From JAJPXC01 sp964517875 (GTDB taxonomy: Bacteria; Bacteroidota; Bacteroidia; Bacteroidales; Muribaculaceae), in contig CAZFEU010000042.1 in the NCBI GenBank assembly GCA_964517875.1, positions 1-21,100 of the forward strand: a stretch of 21,100 nucleotides of DNA, read 5' to 3'. The notes under the pieces are model-generated. The model had not been told where the DNA came from, made no database searches, and worked only from the letters and a program-made list of their open reading frames with translations. Each line of letters opens with the position of its first letter. The stretch's first letter is position 1. This document shows positions 8,501 to 15,455 of the stretch, in pieces. Position numbers and translations under genes: made by a program.

Positions 8501-8968
8501 CTTGTTGTCTTGTCCCACCGATACGGGATAGATGTTGACCGCAACAACCTTGCGGTCGCCACCTACATAACCAATGTTAGTGAGCTCGGCTTGACTGGCT
8601 GGGAAATTGGCGCTGCTTTGAATGTTAGTCCCCACAGCAACATTGCCTGATGTGGTCATTGCCGGTGGGCAATAAATAGAGTCAGGTAGGCTGATAGAAA
8701 TAGCGCCGGATGTTTGCGCAGTAACTGAGATGTTGACGGCATTGTCGGGAACTTTGAATAACACTGATTTTACAGGGATACTGGGAGTGCCGATGCCTGA
8801 GCAATTTTCAAGGCCAATGTAAGTGACCATGCTCCTGTCGCCGTTGTCAGTACTGGTATTGTTGACCTCGACTTGTGATGATGAGAAGTTGTAGGTCTTG
8901 CTGATGGTGCCCGCCGTGGCGGTAAGGCTTGCCATCAGGACTACGAGAGAAAGCGCTATGTGCTTCAT
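5597..8968 (-). CDS. Secreted C25-family (gingipain-like) cysteine peptidase with T9SS C-terminal domain
   Basis: This 1123-residue protein has a clean signal peptide (hydrophobic 3-18, probable cleavage near 20). Family C25, which includes gingipains, uses a His/Cys dyad. Here His464 in YGHG and Cys514 in YSVGC are the expected pair, and VGDPL (612-616) is a typical late core motif. An N-terminal beta-rich propeptide-like region covers about 20-215. After the peptidase come a short parallel-beta-helix-like stretch (about 730-790) with a 21-residue periodicity, and a module (about 829-1065) resembling the Bacteroidetes 'VEGKxW...DGxxxxKLY...REEDGKVF' domain seen in other secreted proteins. 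The end (about 1075-1123: WYNMQGVKI...PGIYIRKAG) looks like a type IX secretion sorting domain, so the product is probably exported to the surface. Much of the gene is AT-rich compared with its neighbours. Substrate specificity cannot be read from the sequence. Confidence 0.88.
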   Translation of the reverse strand: MKHIALSLVVLMASLTATAGTISKTYNFSSSQVEVNNTSTDNGDRSMVTYIGLENCSGIGTPSIPVKSVLFKVPDNAVNISVTAQTSGAISISLPDSIYCPPAMTTSGNVAVGTNIQSSANFPASQAELTNIGYVGGDRKVVAVNIYPVSVGQDNKSITAYNKVTVKITYSLGNDTDLTAVSPTNPQLRNETAEYLKSVVENPILVSASPIDAVMPLTSDMDVYDYIIITPQRYMKFFERLAAMRRTQGYGAKIFSLEEVLNFNSSTHPYNEIDDDAGRLRYFLKYAYEDWGTRNVLLAGRYPEMPLRHAWCNDVYDPYSVEYLIPTDIYFEDLNSAWIPGPEDGTYKFNTYTPDVFTEINVGRLNIGPNPEQEIINYIDRVKTYEFVNPKSNGGYFGKSLMTMPNDSPFNQIYKDSAYVLLNRIFTTEARDLCNYNGKSFVYGTEVINSLNSDPVGCLALYGHGNPGSLSLDWTYHAIVAMDENEYDCKSESGNGLDNLTTIDYPSWMYSVGCMLAPHDYRNFNGAYTIPTPYHFADAYTIANPTGGVAFLGNTRASIVGPGRIWTEKLINTLITNTRTDKEIRAGNLLSTSLFNTRPTTNLREYYIKTLVGDPLCRLFVHQPVVLDAVENTVDYNGEYRTYNVNTGNARVYVGRAPIVDATYAYRESGSNVKTDSIKSYTNDVTCVYAASSAPQILPLYLENSTIWQYSSSYIFADDVFIGNSTGGGADNVFISSGAEVTVEALGNVDIRGGLYIQDNATLNIIADGTVSLSEIHLGDSATLNIIAWDILNDKGWAVNDGTFSYSFTKRCDGSRLSELSKAKKSSAEYVPMVVEGKTWWQSTERWPDRYHRENYYYYEVGFTIGSELEIDGVKWNKLYISHYRDGVKYIEGVKWNEDESLLGYIREEDGKVFALMGAFDEKRERYRSLFGEIYGAFWPMYASGYGAECLIYDFNKRDFHIGILGYDPNSFDCEEPFFLKYVSEDVVNNYGRVYKKFTYTHEGGYNAYGEETYFIEGIGMTKSIDWARECLFFYPMSNREFTALNELKLRYVTDKDYNILFEQEGGTKLWDEMAGVSTVAVDGNNNCEPLWYNMQGVKIAEPSAPGIYIRKAGNITEKVVVK

Positions 8969-9018
8969 GGTGGAAGGAATTAAGGATTAATTGCTTTGCG
9001 CAACGAATTGATTTTTCG

Positions 9019-9050
9019 CAAAATAAAATAAAAAAATCGTAAATTGCAAA
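9019..9050 (-). promoter_or_regulatory. Possible promoter for the C25 peptidase gene
   Basis: On the minus strand TATTTTG (9025-9019) is one base short of the TAnnTTTG -7 consensus. A TTTG (9050-9047) stands 21 bp upstream in a very AT-rich spacer. The leader to the ATG at 8968 would be roughly 45 nt. The match is imperfect and the AT-rich context makes chance matches likely. Confidence 0.35.
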
Positions 9051-9084
9051 AAAAAGTTTATCCTGCCGATTTATATGTGAATTC

Positions 9085-11940
9085 TTAAAAACTCTTGAGG
9101 AGCAGGTAGGCTTCGCGGACCCAAACTACCAGTGAAGATGCTGCAACAATGATGAGCAGGTCGAGGGTGCCGGTGGGGTTGAAATGCCAGTCGAGGGTGT
9201 GAAGCATCGGCTCGACGTTGAATAGCTCGTAAGCTATTTCGGTGATAAGAAGTTGGCCAAGTACAATGATGCCTACGATGGTCCAGAAGCCAGTGCTCAT
9301 TTTCAGCTTAAACACACTCTCGCCGGTGTCAAAGCTGCGAGCGTTGAACATGTACCAGAAGTGAGTCCACACGAAGATGGAGAATAGCAGTGTAGCTTCG
9401 CAAGGAGTTATGGCCTCGGGAGCTCCGACCGTAACGTGCAGCATCTGTGGCAATGAAGTGATGTCGGCATGATTGAACACCCAATAAAAGCCAAGCGTGA
9501 TGGCAAAGAATATGACGCCCACACAGCACATATCCCACAGCATGGGGCTGGTGAGTATCGATGCCTTGCGGCTTCGCGGGGGGGCGAGCATTACTTGTGA
9601 CGAGGGTGGGAGCGAGGCCAGCGCCATGGCTCCGAAAGTATCCATAATCAGGTTGACCCACAGCATCTGAGTGACGGTGAGCGGTGATTCGGTGCCCATG
9701 AACGAGCCGAAAAGCACCAGCAGGCATGCGGCCACGTTGACCGTGAGCTGAAACAGCAGAAAACGCTGAATATTCTTATAGAGCGAGCGACCCCACATCA
9801 CGGCGCGACCTATCGACGAGAATGAGTTGTCGATGATCGTGATGTCAGATGCTTCCTTGGCCACCGATGTGCCGTCGCCCATCGAGAGTCCTACATGCGC
9901 CGTCTTTAGCGCCGGAGCGTCGTTGGTGCCGTCGCCAGTGACGGCCACCACCTCATCGTTGGCTTGCAGAGCCTCCACAAGCCGCTTCTTGTCCATGGGT
10001 CGTGCCCGGGCTATGATCTTCAGGTCTTCCACACACTCGCGAAGTTGAGTGTCGGTGAGCTCGGCGCATTCCACGCCTGTGATAATGTTGCACTCACCAT
10101 CGGTGCGGTCGTCCCACAGCCCGATTTGTCGACCTATCTCCTTGGCGGTGCCGGGCGTATCGCCGGTAACAATCTTCACTTTAATCCCTGCGTTGATCAC
10201 CTCGCTGACAGCATCGGGCACATCGGGGCGTACGGGATCGGAGATAGCCACAATGCCGAGGAATGTGAGTCTGTGGGCTACGACCTCGTTATTTTGGATA
10301 GTCGGGTCGTCGTCATCGAGCACCTGGTAGGCCAGGCCGAGGGTGCGCATAGCCTGGTTTTGGTACTCAAGGAGTTGAGTGTCAATATCCTGTTTGGTGG
10401 CCCCGCATGTGATGGCGCACATGTCGTACACGATTTCAGGCGCACCTTTCACATAGAGGATGCGTTGGCCGGTGGCGTTCCGTACTACAGTGGCCATATA
10501 CTTTCGCTCGGTGGTGAACGGCAGTTCGGCAACTCGCTCTACAGCAGCCCGCAGCTGCCGATAGTCGGCACCGCGCTCGCTGAGCCATAGCAGCAGTGCC
10601 CCCTCCGTGGGGTTGCCAAGCACGGCTGGCCTGTCGCCTGTCAGGTCGAGCTGTGCGGTAGAATTTACCGCTATGCCCTCGTAAAGAATCTCATAGGGCG
10701 GATTTCCGAAAAAGTTGGTGCGGTACACCTGCATCTGGTTCTGAGTCAGCGTGCCGGTCTTGTCGGTGCATATCACCGTGGTGGCGCCCATCGTCTCGCA
10801 GGCGTGCATCTTGCGCACAAGATTGTTGGTCTTGAGCATGCGGCTCATCGAGTAGGCCAGCGAAAGCGTTACAGCCATCGGCAACCCCTCGGGCACCGCC
10901 ACCACAATCAGTGTCACGGCCACCATCAAGGCCGTAAGTGTATGGGCCAGCAGTTGCGACCATTCTGAACTTGAAGCCCCGGGCTCTATCATCATGAAAG
11001 CTCCTACCACCATGCCAAAAAACAGGATTAGGAAGCCCACAGTGGTGCCGATGCACATGCCCTTGGTCCATCCCTTAAATTTCTTGATAACCAATGTGAA
11101 AAACAGCAGAACTGGCACTATTAAGGTATACGCCTGCCAGCACTCCCAGCCCAGGAAGTTGATAAGCTGACCTATGATCACGAGTCCGGCAATATAATAG
11201 CTTGCATTGGTGATCCATGCGCCCAGCCCTTCGAGCTGCTGGTTGAGTGGGGTCTTGACACTGTCGTCGATCTGTGCCTCCTCATATACCTTGCCCATCT
11301 CCGTAGCGTCGCCAACCTTGAGGATGCGCATGATGCCATGCCCTTCCATCACCTTTGTGCCACGCATCACGTGGTTTGACGGATAAGTTGCCTCGCTGTC
11401 GTAATGCGCCGGGTCGGTGGTCTTGACACACAGCGGCTCACCGGTGAGTGTCGATTCGTCGATGCTTAGTGTCACTGCGTCAAGTAATTGCCCATCGGCA
11501 GGAATTTCGTCGCCGGTGTTGATTATCGCGATGTCGCCTACCACTACATCCTTGCGTGGTATAGTGGTGTTGCTGCCAGTGCGTATCACCTCTACCAGCT
11601 CGTCGTCATTCACCTGATTCAGAATCCGGAATGCCTTATTGGCCCGTTGCTCGAAGATGAACGCCAGCGTCGTGGCCAGAGCAATTGCCACAAATATGCC
11701 GATCGGTTCGAAGAATACGTGCCAACCTTGCCCCAATCCGAAGTATTCATAGATCGAAATTCCAACCGACAGCACACCGGCTACCAGGAGGATGACTATC
11801 AGCGGGTCGGAGAATTTTTCACCAAACTTTTTCCACCATGGCTCCTGCGCCGGTGGTGTGAGGACATTAGGCCCGTGCTGTCGTCGACTTTCAAGCACCT
11901 CAGCATCTGCAAGTCCATTAAAAACACTTATCTGAGACAC
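9085..11940 (-). CDS. Calcium-translocating P-type ATPase, PMCA type
   Basis: This P2-type ATPase exports Ca2+ across the inner membrane. Numbered from an upstream TTG at 12027 (980 aa), it shows the actuator TGEP (195-198), the M4 Ca2+-site motif PEGLP (379-383), the phosphorylation motif DKTGTLT with Asp422, KGAP (527-530), the hinge TGDGTNDAP (697-705), and M6 NLIMDTFGAMALAS (792-805), which matches plasma-membrane Ca2+ ATPases. Three starts are possible: TTG 12027, ATG 11997 and GTG 11940. The TTG overlaps a perfect -7 promoter element, so it cannot be the start of a transcript made from that promoter. I prefer GTG 11940 (951 aa): family homology begins right after it (SVFNGLADAEVLESRRQHG) and an A-rich stretch precedes it. 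An unusually long hydrophobic region lies between M3 and M4. Confidence 0.93.
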   Translation of the reverse strand: MSQISVFNGLADAEVLESRRQHGPNVLTPPAQEPWWKKFGEKFSDPLIVILLVAGVLSVGISIYEYFGLGQGWHVFFEPIGIFVAIALATTLAFIFEQRANKAFRILNQVNDDELVEVIRTGSNTTIPRKDVVVGDIAIINTGDEIPADGQLLDAVTLSIDESTLTGEPLCVKTTDPAHYDSEATYPSNHVMRGTKVMEGHGIMRILKVGDATEMGKVYEEAQIDDSVKTPLNQQLEGLGAWITNASYYIAGLVIIGQLINFLGWECWQAYTLIVPVLLFFTLVIKKFKGWTKGMCIGTTVGFLILFFGMVVGAFMMIEPGASSSEWSQLLAHTLTALMVAVTLIVVAVPEGLPMAVTLSLAYSMSRMLKTNNLVRKMHACETMGATTVICTDKTGTLTQNQMQVYRTNFFGNPPYEILYEGIAVNSTAQLDLTGDRPAVLGNPTEGALLLWLSERGADYRQLRAAVERVAELPFTTERKYMATVVRNATGQRILYVKGAPEIVYDMCAITCGATKQDIDTQLLEYQNQAMRTLGLAYQVLDDDDPTIQNNEVVAHRLTFLGIVAISDPVRPDVPDAVSEVINAGIKVKIVTGDTPGTAKEIGRQIGLWDDRTDGECNIITGVECAELTDTQLRECVEDLKIIARARPMDKKRLVEALQANDEVVAVTGDGTNDAPALKTAHVGLSMGDGTSVAKEASDITIIDNSFSSIGRAVMWGRSLYKNIQRFLLFQLTVNVAACLLVLFGSFMGTESPLTVTQMLWVNLIMDTFGAMALASLPPSSQVMLAPPRSRKASILTSPMLWDMCCVGVIFFAITLGFYWVFNHADITSLPQMLHVTVGAPEAITPCEATLLFSIFVWTHFWYMFNARSFDTGESVFKLKMSTGFWTIVGIIVLGQLLITEIAYELFNVEPMLHTLDWHFNPTGTLDLLIIVAASSLVVWVREAYLLLKSF

Positions 11941-12015
11941 GATTTTTTCTTTTTTCGTTAGCTCTGCGCCACTGCCACGTAAGCATCGCAACGGCATAAG
12001 CGCAATTTCAAGCTG

Positions 12016-12023
12016 CAAAGTTA
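12016..12023 (-). promoter_or_regulatory. -7 promoter element for the Ca2+ ATPase gene
   Basis: TAACTTTG on the minus strand is an exact TAnnTTTG match. No good -33 TTTG is seen at the usual distance. A start site near 12009 would give a leader of about 12 nt to the ATG at 11997 or about 70 nt to the preferred GTG at 11940. Confidence 0.55.
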
Positions 12024-12108
12024 GCAAGTAGTTTTAAATCATGCGCTATCCTCCCCCAAAGATTACCTGTGCAACCGCGTCAAAATTAGCGTTTACCCTG
12101 GAATGATA

Positions 12109-12141
12109 CTCAACAAGGATTCCAATCTTGTATAGGTTGAG
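12109..12141. other. Stem-loop of unknown role
   Basis: CTCAAC (12109-12114) pairs with GTTGAG (12136-12141). Just inside, CAAGGATT (12114-12121) pairs with AATCTTG (12124-12130) with one bulged G, leaving a very short apical loop and an unpaired TATAG on one side. No U-tract follows on either strand, so an intrinsic terminator is unlikely. It could be an operator or an RNA structure in the transcript leaving pyrC. Confidence 0.4.
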
Positions 12142-12236
12142 CAAGCACACACTCTCTCGTCAAGTAAGCATTGTGGCGATAGAGTCGTCATGAAGCCTAA
12201 CCCCTAACCATAGCATCCTTCGTTTTTGCAAATTAT

Positions 12237-12311
12237 CCCTCATTGAGGGACGTTTTTAGCGGATTTTATCCCTCATTGAGGGATTTTATAGCGGTTTCTC
12301 CATCATTGTGG
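12237..12311. repeat. Tandem palindromic repeats (CCCTCATTGAGGG)
   Basis: The 13-bp near-perfect palindrome CCCTCATTGAGGG occurs at 12237-12249 and 12270-12282, and a degenerate third copy (CCATCATTGTGG) at 12300-12311. The copies are 33 and 30 bp apart and share flanking sequence (an AT run, then TAGCGG, then TTT), so the unit is about 30-33 bp. The stems are short and no U-tract follows, so this does not look like a terminator. Spacing near three helical turns would place the sites on one face of the DNA, as for a dimeric repressor. An interspersed repetitive element is the other possibility. Confidence 0.75.
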
Positions 12312-12376
12312 ATACACTGTAAAGTAAGCCATTCTAAACAATAGGTGAAAATGCTGGGAGTGTAGGGTGGAAATAA

Positions 12377-13651
12377 TTAGGGGTTGAAGCTGAGGGGTGA
12401 GGGGTTGGCGGGGTGGATGATGCCGCGGTTGAGGGCAAGCGCTCCACCTACCCATACGGCCTGTGGCTTGGAGTCGTGGCTTGGCGGGATGAGTGTGAGG
12501 TCGGCATGATACCCTCGGCGCAGGAACCCACGGCGGTCTATGCGATATATTGTGGCCGGATTGTGGCAAGCCTTTTCCACAAGCTGCTCCACGGTGAAGT
12601 GGCCGTCGAGTGCCAGGTTGAGAAGCATCGTGAGTGAGCGGTCAATCGAAGCGATGCCCGAGGCAGCGGTGATGGCATCACCCTCTTTGTCGGCGGTAGT
12701 GTGTGGAGCATGATCGGTGGCCACTGTGTCAATGAGCCCCGAGGCTATGGCACTGCGCAGTGCCTCGCGGTCGGCGGGGAGCTTGATTGCGGGGTTGCAT
12801 TTGATGGCTGACCCAAGACGTGGATAGTCGAGGCATGTGTATGTGAGGTAGTTGGCCGAGGTTTCGGCGGTGATGCGCTTGTCGGCGGCAGCTCCCGGAG
12901 AGAACAGTTGGAGTTCCTGTGCTGTCGACACATGGCACACGTGGATGCGTGCGTTGTGCTGCATGGCGAGTCTCAATATATGGCTTGTGCCTTCGATGCA
13001 CGCCCTGCGTGAGCGTATCACAGAATGCATGGGGAGTGGGACGCACTCTCCAAACCTGCTTTGCGCCCACTCGCGGCCCTGCTTTATGAGCTCCTCACTC
13101 TCGGCGTGTACTGCTATAAGCGCTGGCACACGCGTGAGTAGCTTGCGAAGCAAAAGGTCGTCGTTGAGCAGCATATTGCCCGTCGACGATCCCAAAAACA
13201 GCTTGACGGCAGCTACTTGCGAGTAGTCGGCACAGGCAAGCATGTCGATGTTGTCGGCGGTAGCACCAAGGTAGAAAGCGTAGTTGATGAGTGAAGTGGT
13301 AGCGGCGCGGTCCATCTTCCAGCGCCATGTTTCAAGGTCGACCGTGGCCGGACGGCAGTTGGGCATATCGATGAAGGACGTCACGCCGCCTAAAAGAGCT
13401 TTCTGCGACTCAGAGGCTATCGTGCCCTTGTGAGTCAACCCCGGCTCTCTGAAGTGTACATGCGTGTCGATAACGCCGGGAATGAGCAAAGCACCGTTGC
13501 CATCGTAGGTGTGGGTAGCGGCAGCGAGAAGCTGAGCCGGCGGCACACCCCGGCCTACCTCAGCTATGAGTCCGTTGTCGTCAATTGTCACGTAACCGTG
13601 AAAACGCTCCCCCTCGTTTACCAGCTCGGAGTTGTATATCAGCCATTCCAT
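12377..13651 (-). CDS. pyrC: Dihydroorotase (class I type)
   Basis: Dihydroorotase closes N-carbamoyl-aspartate to dihydroorotate in de novo pyrimidine synthesis. The 424-residue product is a metal-dependent amidohydrolase (COG0044 type). It starts its barrel with the metal-binding DTHVHFREPG (His64, His66) and has KLFLGSSTGNML, where the Lys may be the carboxylated metal bridge. HAESE and CHVST supply later His ligands, and ATDHAPH carries the catalytic Asp. Its length and motifs match class I enzymes rather than the shorter E. coli PyrC class. Allantoinase is a relative, but the motifs fit dihydroorotase better. It follows the glycosyltransferase gene with a 6-bp gap, so the two are probably co-transcribed. 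Confidence 0.92.
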   Translation of the reverse strand: MEWLIYNSELVNEGERFHGYVTIDDNGLIAEVGRGVPPAQLLAAATHTYDGNGALLIPGVIDTHVHFREPGLTHKGTIASESQKALLGGVTSFIDMPNCRPATVDLETWRWKMDRAATTSLINYAFYLGATADNIDMLACADYSQVAAVKLFLGSSTGNMLLNDDLLLRKLLTRVPALIAVHAESEELIKQGREWAQSRFGECVPLPMHSVIRSRRACIEGTSHILRLAMQHNARIHVCHVSTAQELQLFSPGAAADKRITAETSANYLTYTCLDYPRLGSAIKCNPAIKLPADREALRSAIASGLIDTVATDHAPHTTADKEGDAITAASGIASIDRSLTMLLNLALDGHFTVEQLVEKACHNPATIYRIDRRGFLRRGYHADLTLIPPSHDSKPQAVWVGGALALNRGIIHPANPSPLSFNP

Positions 13652-13657
13652 GGTGCA

Positions 13658-14425
13658 TCAACCCTTAAGCTCTTTCATGCGCTTGGGCTTATGGAACCAA
13701 CTGTTCCACTTGAGGCGCATCACTCCGAATAGAGCCTCGCCGAAAATGCCTGAGCTCATCTTGCTGGTGCCAAGCACGCGGTTGACAAATACGATGGGCA
13801 CTTCCACTATCTTGTAGCCAAGGAGCTTGGAGGTGAACTTCATTTCAATCTGGAAGGCGTACCCCTTGAATTTGATGTGGTCGAGGTCGATGTTTTCGAG
13901 CACCTCGCGGCGGTAGCACACGAAACCGGCGGTGGTGTCGCGCACGTTCATGCCGGTCACCATCCTCACGTAGGCCGATGCGTAGTACGACATGAGCACG
14001 CGCCCCATGGGCCAGTTGACCACATTGACCCCCGACACGTAGCGCGACCCTATGGCCACGTCGGCACCTTCCTGTGCCACGGCCTTGTAGAGCTTGAGCA
14101 GGTCGTTCGGGTTGTGCGAAAAGTCGGCATCCATCTCGAAGATATAGTCATAGCCGTGCTCGATGGCCCACTTAAATCCCGTGATATAGGCCGTGCCGAG
14201 TCCCAGCTTACCCTCGCGCTCTATGATATGGATGCGGCCGGGGTATTGCTGCGCTTTGCCTTTGACTATGTCGGCTGTGCCGTCGGGCGAGTTGTCGTCA
14301 ATGACAAGTACATCAAACTGGTGCTCGAGCGCCATCACGGCGTCGATGATAGCAGCGGCGTTCTCACACTCATTATACATAGGTATGATAACCACCGAGT
14401 CGGATTTTTGGGGTTGTAAGCTCAT
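13658..14425 (-). CDS. Polyprenol-phosphate mannosyltransferase-like GT2 glycosyltransferase
   Basis: This 255-residue family 2 glycosyltransferase resembles dolichol-phosphate mannose synthase (DPM1). It has VVIIPMYNECENA at the nucleotide-sugar binding start, VIDDNSPDGTADIV, and the metal-binding EMDADFSHNP. The TAGFVCYRREVLENID segment is typical of polyprenol-monophosphomannose synthases. No transmembrane segments follow the catalytic domain, so it probably acts at the cytoplasmic face on a polyprenyl phosphate, supplying a lipid-linked sugar for envelope glycans or protein glycosylation. The donor sugar is not provable here; GDP-mannose is the family default. It is the first gene of a probable two-gene operon with pyrC, transcribed from the divergent region shared with deoC. 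Confidence 0.9.
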   Translation of the reverse strand: MSLQPQKSDSVVIIPMYNECENAAAIIDAVMALEHQFDVLVIDDNSPDGTADIVKGKAQQYPGRIHIIEREGKLGLGTAYITGFKWAIEHGYDYIFEMDADFSHNPNDLLKLYKAVAQEGADVAIGSRYVSGVNVVNWPMGRVLMSYYASAYVRMVTGMNVRDTTAGFVCYRREVLENIDLDHIKFKGYAFQIEMKFTSKLLGYKIVEVPIVFVNRVLGTSKMSSGIFGEALFGVMRLKWNSWFHKPKRMKELKG

Positions 14426-14449
14426 TGTGCTACTGTAGAATAATATGCG

Positions 14450-14457
14450 CGAAGTTA
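14450..14457 (-). promoter_or_regulatory. Variant -7 element for the glycosyltransferase-pyrC operon
   Basis: TAACTTCG on the minus strand differs by one base from TAnnTTTG. The same eight bases precede panB in this window. A start near 14443 would give a leader of about 18 nt to the ATG at 14425. No clear -33 element was found. Confidence 0.4.
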
Positions 14458-14529
14458 ATAATTCGGCGCCGATAACGAAACTTTTTAGCTATTTTCGGGG
14501 TTGAAGTTATGGCAAACCGTTATTTTGAC

Positions 14530-14537
14530 TATATTTG
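14530..14537 (+). promoter_or_regulatory. -7 promoter element for deoC
   Basis: TATATTTG is an exact TAnnTTTG match about 33 bp before the deoC ATG at 14571, followed by an A-rich leader of about 27 nt. The -33 element is weak or displaced. Confidence 0.6.
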
Positions 14538-14570
14538 CCAAAAGAATAAATAACCAACTCAAAAAATACT

Positions 14571-15455
14571 ATGAGCGATAAATATCAAGATGCCATCAAT
14601 CGTTCGGCAGTGATTGAGGACGATGATAAGGTAAAAGCAGCGGTCGAGAAGATTCTCGCCGACCACTTTGATGAAAACAACAATGAGGAAGTGAAAAAGT
14701 TTCTCTTCAACACCATTGATCTCACTACCCTCAACTCCACCGATTCTCCGGCTTCGGTGGCGGCTTTCGTTGAGCGAGTTAATGCCTTCGACGAGGAATA
14801 TCCTCAGTTGAAAAATGTGGCTGCGATCTGTGTATACCCCAACTTTGCCCAGATAGTGCGCACGGTGCTTGATGTGACTGATGTTGAGGTGGCATGTGTG
14901 TCGGGCGGATTCCCTTCGTCGCAGACTTTCCTTGAGGTGAAGGTGGCCGAAACCGCCCTCGCAGTGGCTGATGGAGCCGATGAAATCGATATAGTGCTAA
15001 ATCTCGGCAACTTCTTCGACGGCGATTATGAAGAGGTGTGTGATGAAATCACCGAGCTCAAGCACTCATGCCATGGCAATCGTCTGAAAGTTATACTCGA
15101 AACCGGAGCACTCAAAACGGCCAAGAACATCAAGATGGCTTCAGTGCTGTCGCTCTACTCAGGAGCCGACTTCCTGAAAACTTCAACCGGCAAGGGGTAT
15201 CCCGGAGCTTCGCTCGAAGCCGCCTATGTAATGGCTCAGTGTATTAAGGAATACTATGAGGCTACAGGCACTATGGTGGGTTTCAAGGCTGCGGGAGGTG
15301 TGTCCACGGCCGAGGATGCTGTAAAGTATTACACTATTATCAAGGAGGTGCTGGGAGAGCAGTGGCTCACCAACGAGTACTTCCGCATCGGCGCGTCGCG
15401 CCTGGCCAACAACCTGCTGAGCGATATATTGGGCCAAGAGGTGAAATTCTTCTAA
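14571..15455 (+). CDS. deoC: Deoxyribose-phosphate aldolase
   Basis: DeoC cleaves 2-deoxyribose 5-phosphate to glyceraldehyde 3-phosphate and acetaldehyde in deoxynucleoside catabolism. The catalytic set is complete: Asp140 in DEIDIVLN, Schiff-base Lys203 in FLKTSTG and Lys239 in GFKAAGG, with spacings close to those of the E. coli triad (102/167/201). At 294 residues it is longer than the E. coli enzyme, mostly through an acidic N-terminal extension of about 35 residues. The gene is preceded by an exact -7 element, and its stop codon directly abuts the next start codon, so the GYF_2/CD225 gene is probably translated from the same mRNA. Confidence 0.97.
   Translation: MSDKYQDAINRSAVIEDDDKVKAAVEKILADHFDENNNEEVKKFLFNTIDLTTLNSTDSPASVAAFVERVNAFDEEYPQLKNVAAICVYPNFAQIVRTVLDVTDVEVACVSGGFPSSQTFLEVKVAETALAVADGADEIDIVLNLGNFFDGDYEEVCDEITELKHSCHGNRLKVILETGALKTAKNIKMASVLSLYSGADFLKTSTGKGYPGASLEAAYVMAQCIKEYYEATGTMVGFKAAGGVSTAEDAVKYYTIIKEVLGEQWLTNEYFRIGASRLANNLLSDILGQEVKFF

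Larger units (their letters stand above)
12028..12376. other. Gene-free interval between pyrC and the Ca2+ ATPase gene
   Basis: About 350 bp contains no credible coding region on either strand. It holds a stem-loop (12109-12141) and an array of 13-bp palindromes (12237-12311), each listed separately. It lies downstream of pyrC and upstream of the ATPase promoter, so it could act on either gene or on neither. Confidence 0.6.

Noticed and set aside
12237..12282. Palindromes considered as the pyrC terminator
   Set aside because: Stems are about 5 bp with a 3-nt loop and are not followed by a U-tract.
12237..12311. Palindromic repeats considered as a CRISPR array
   Set aside because: There are only two good copies, the spacers are themselves similar and AT-rich, and no cas genes are nearby.
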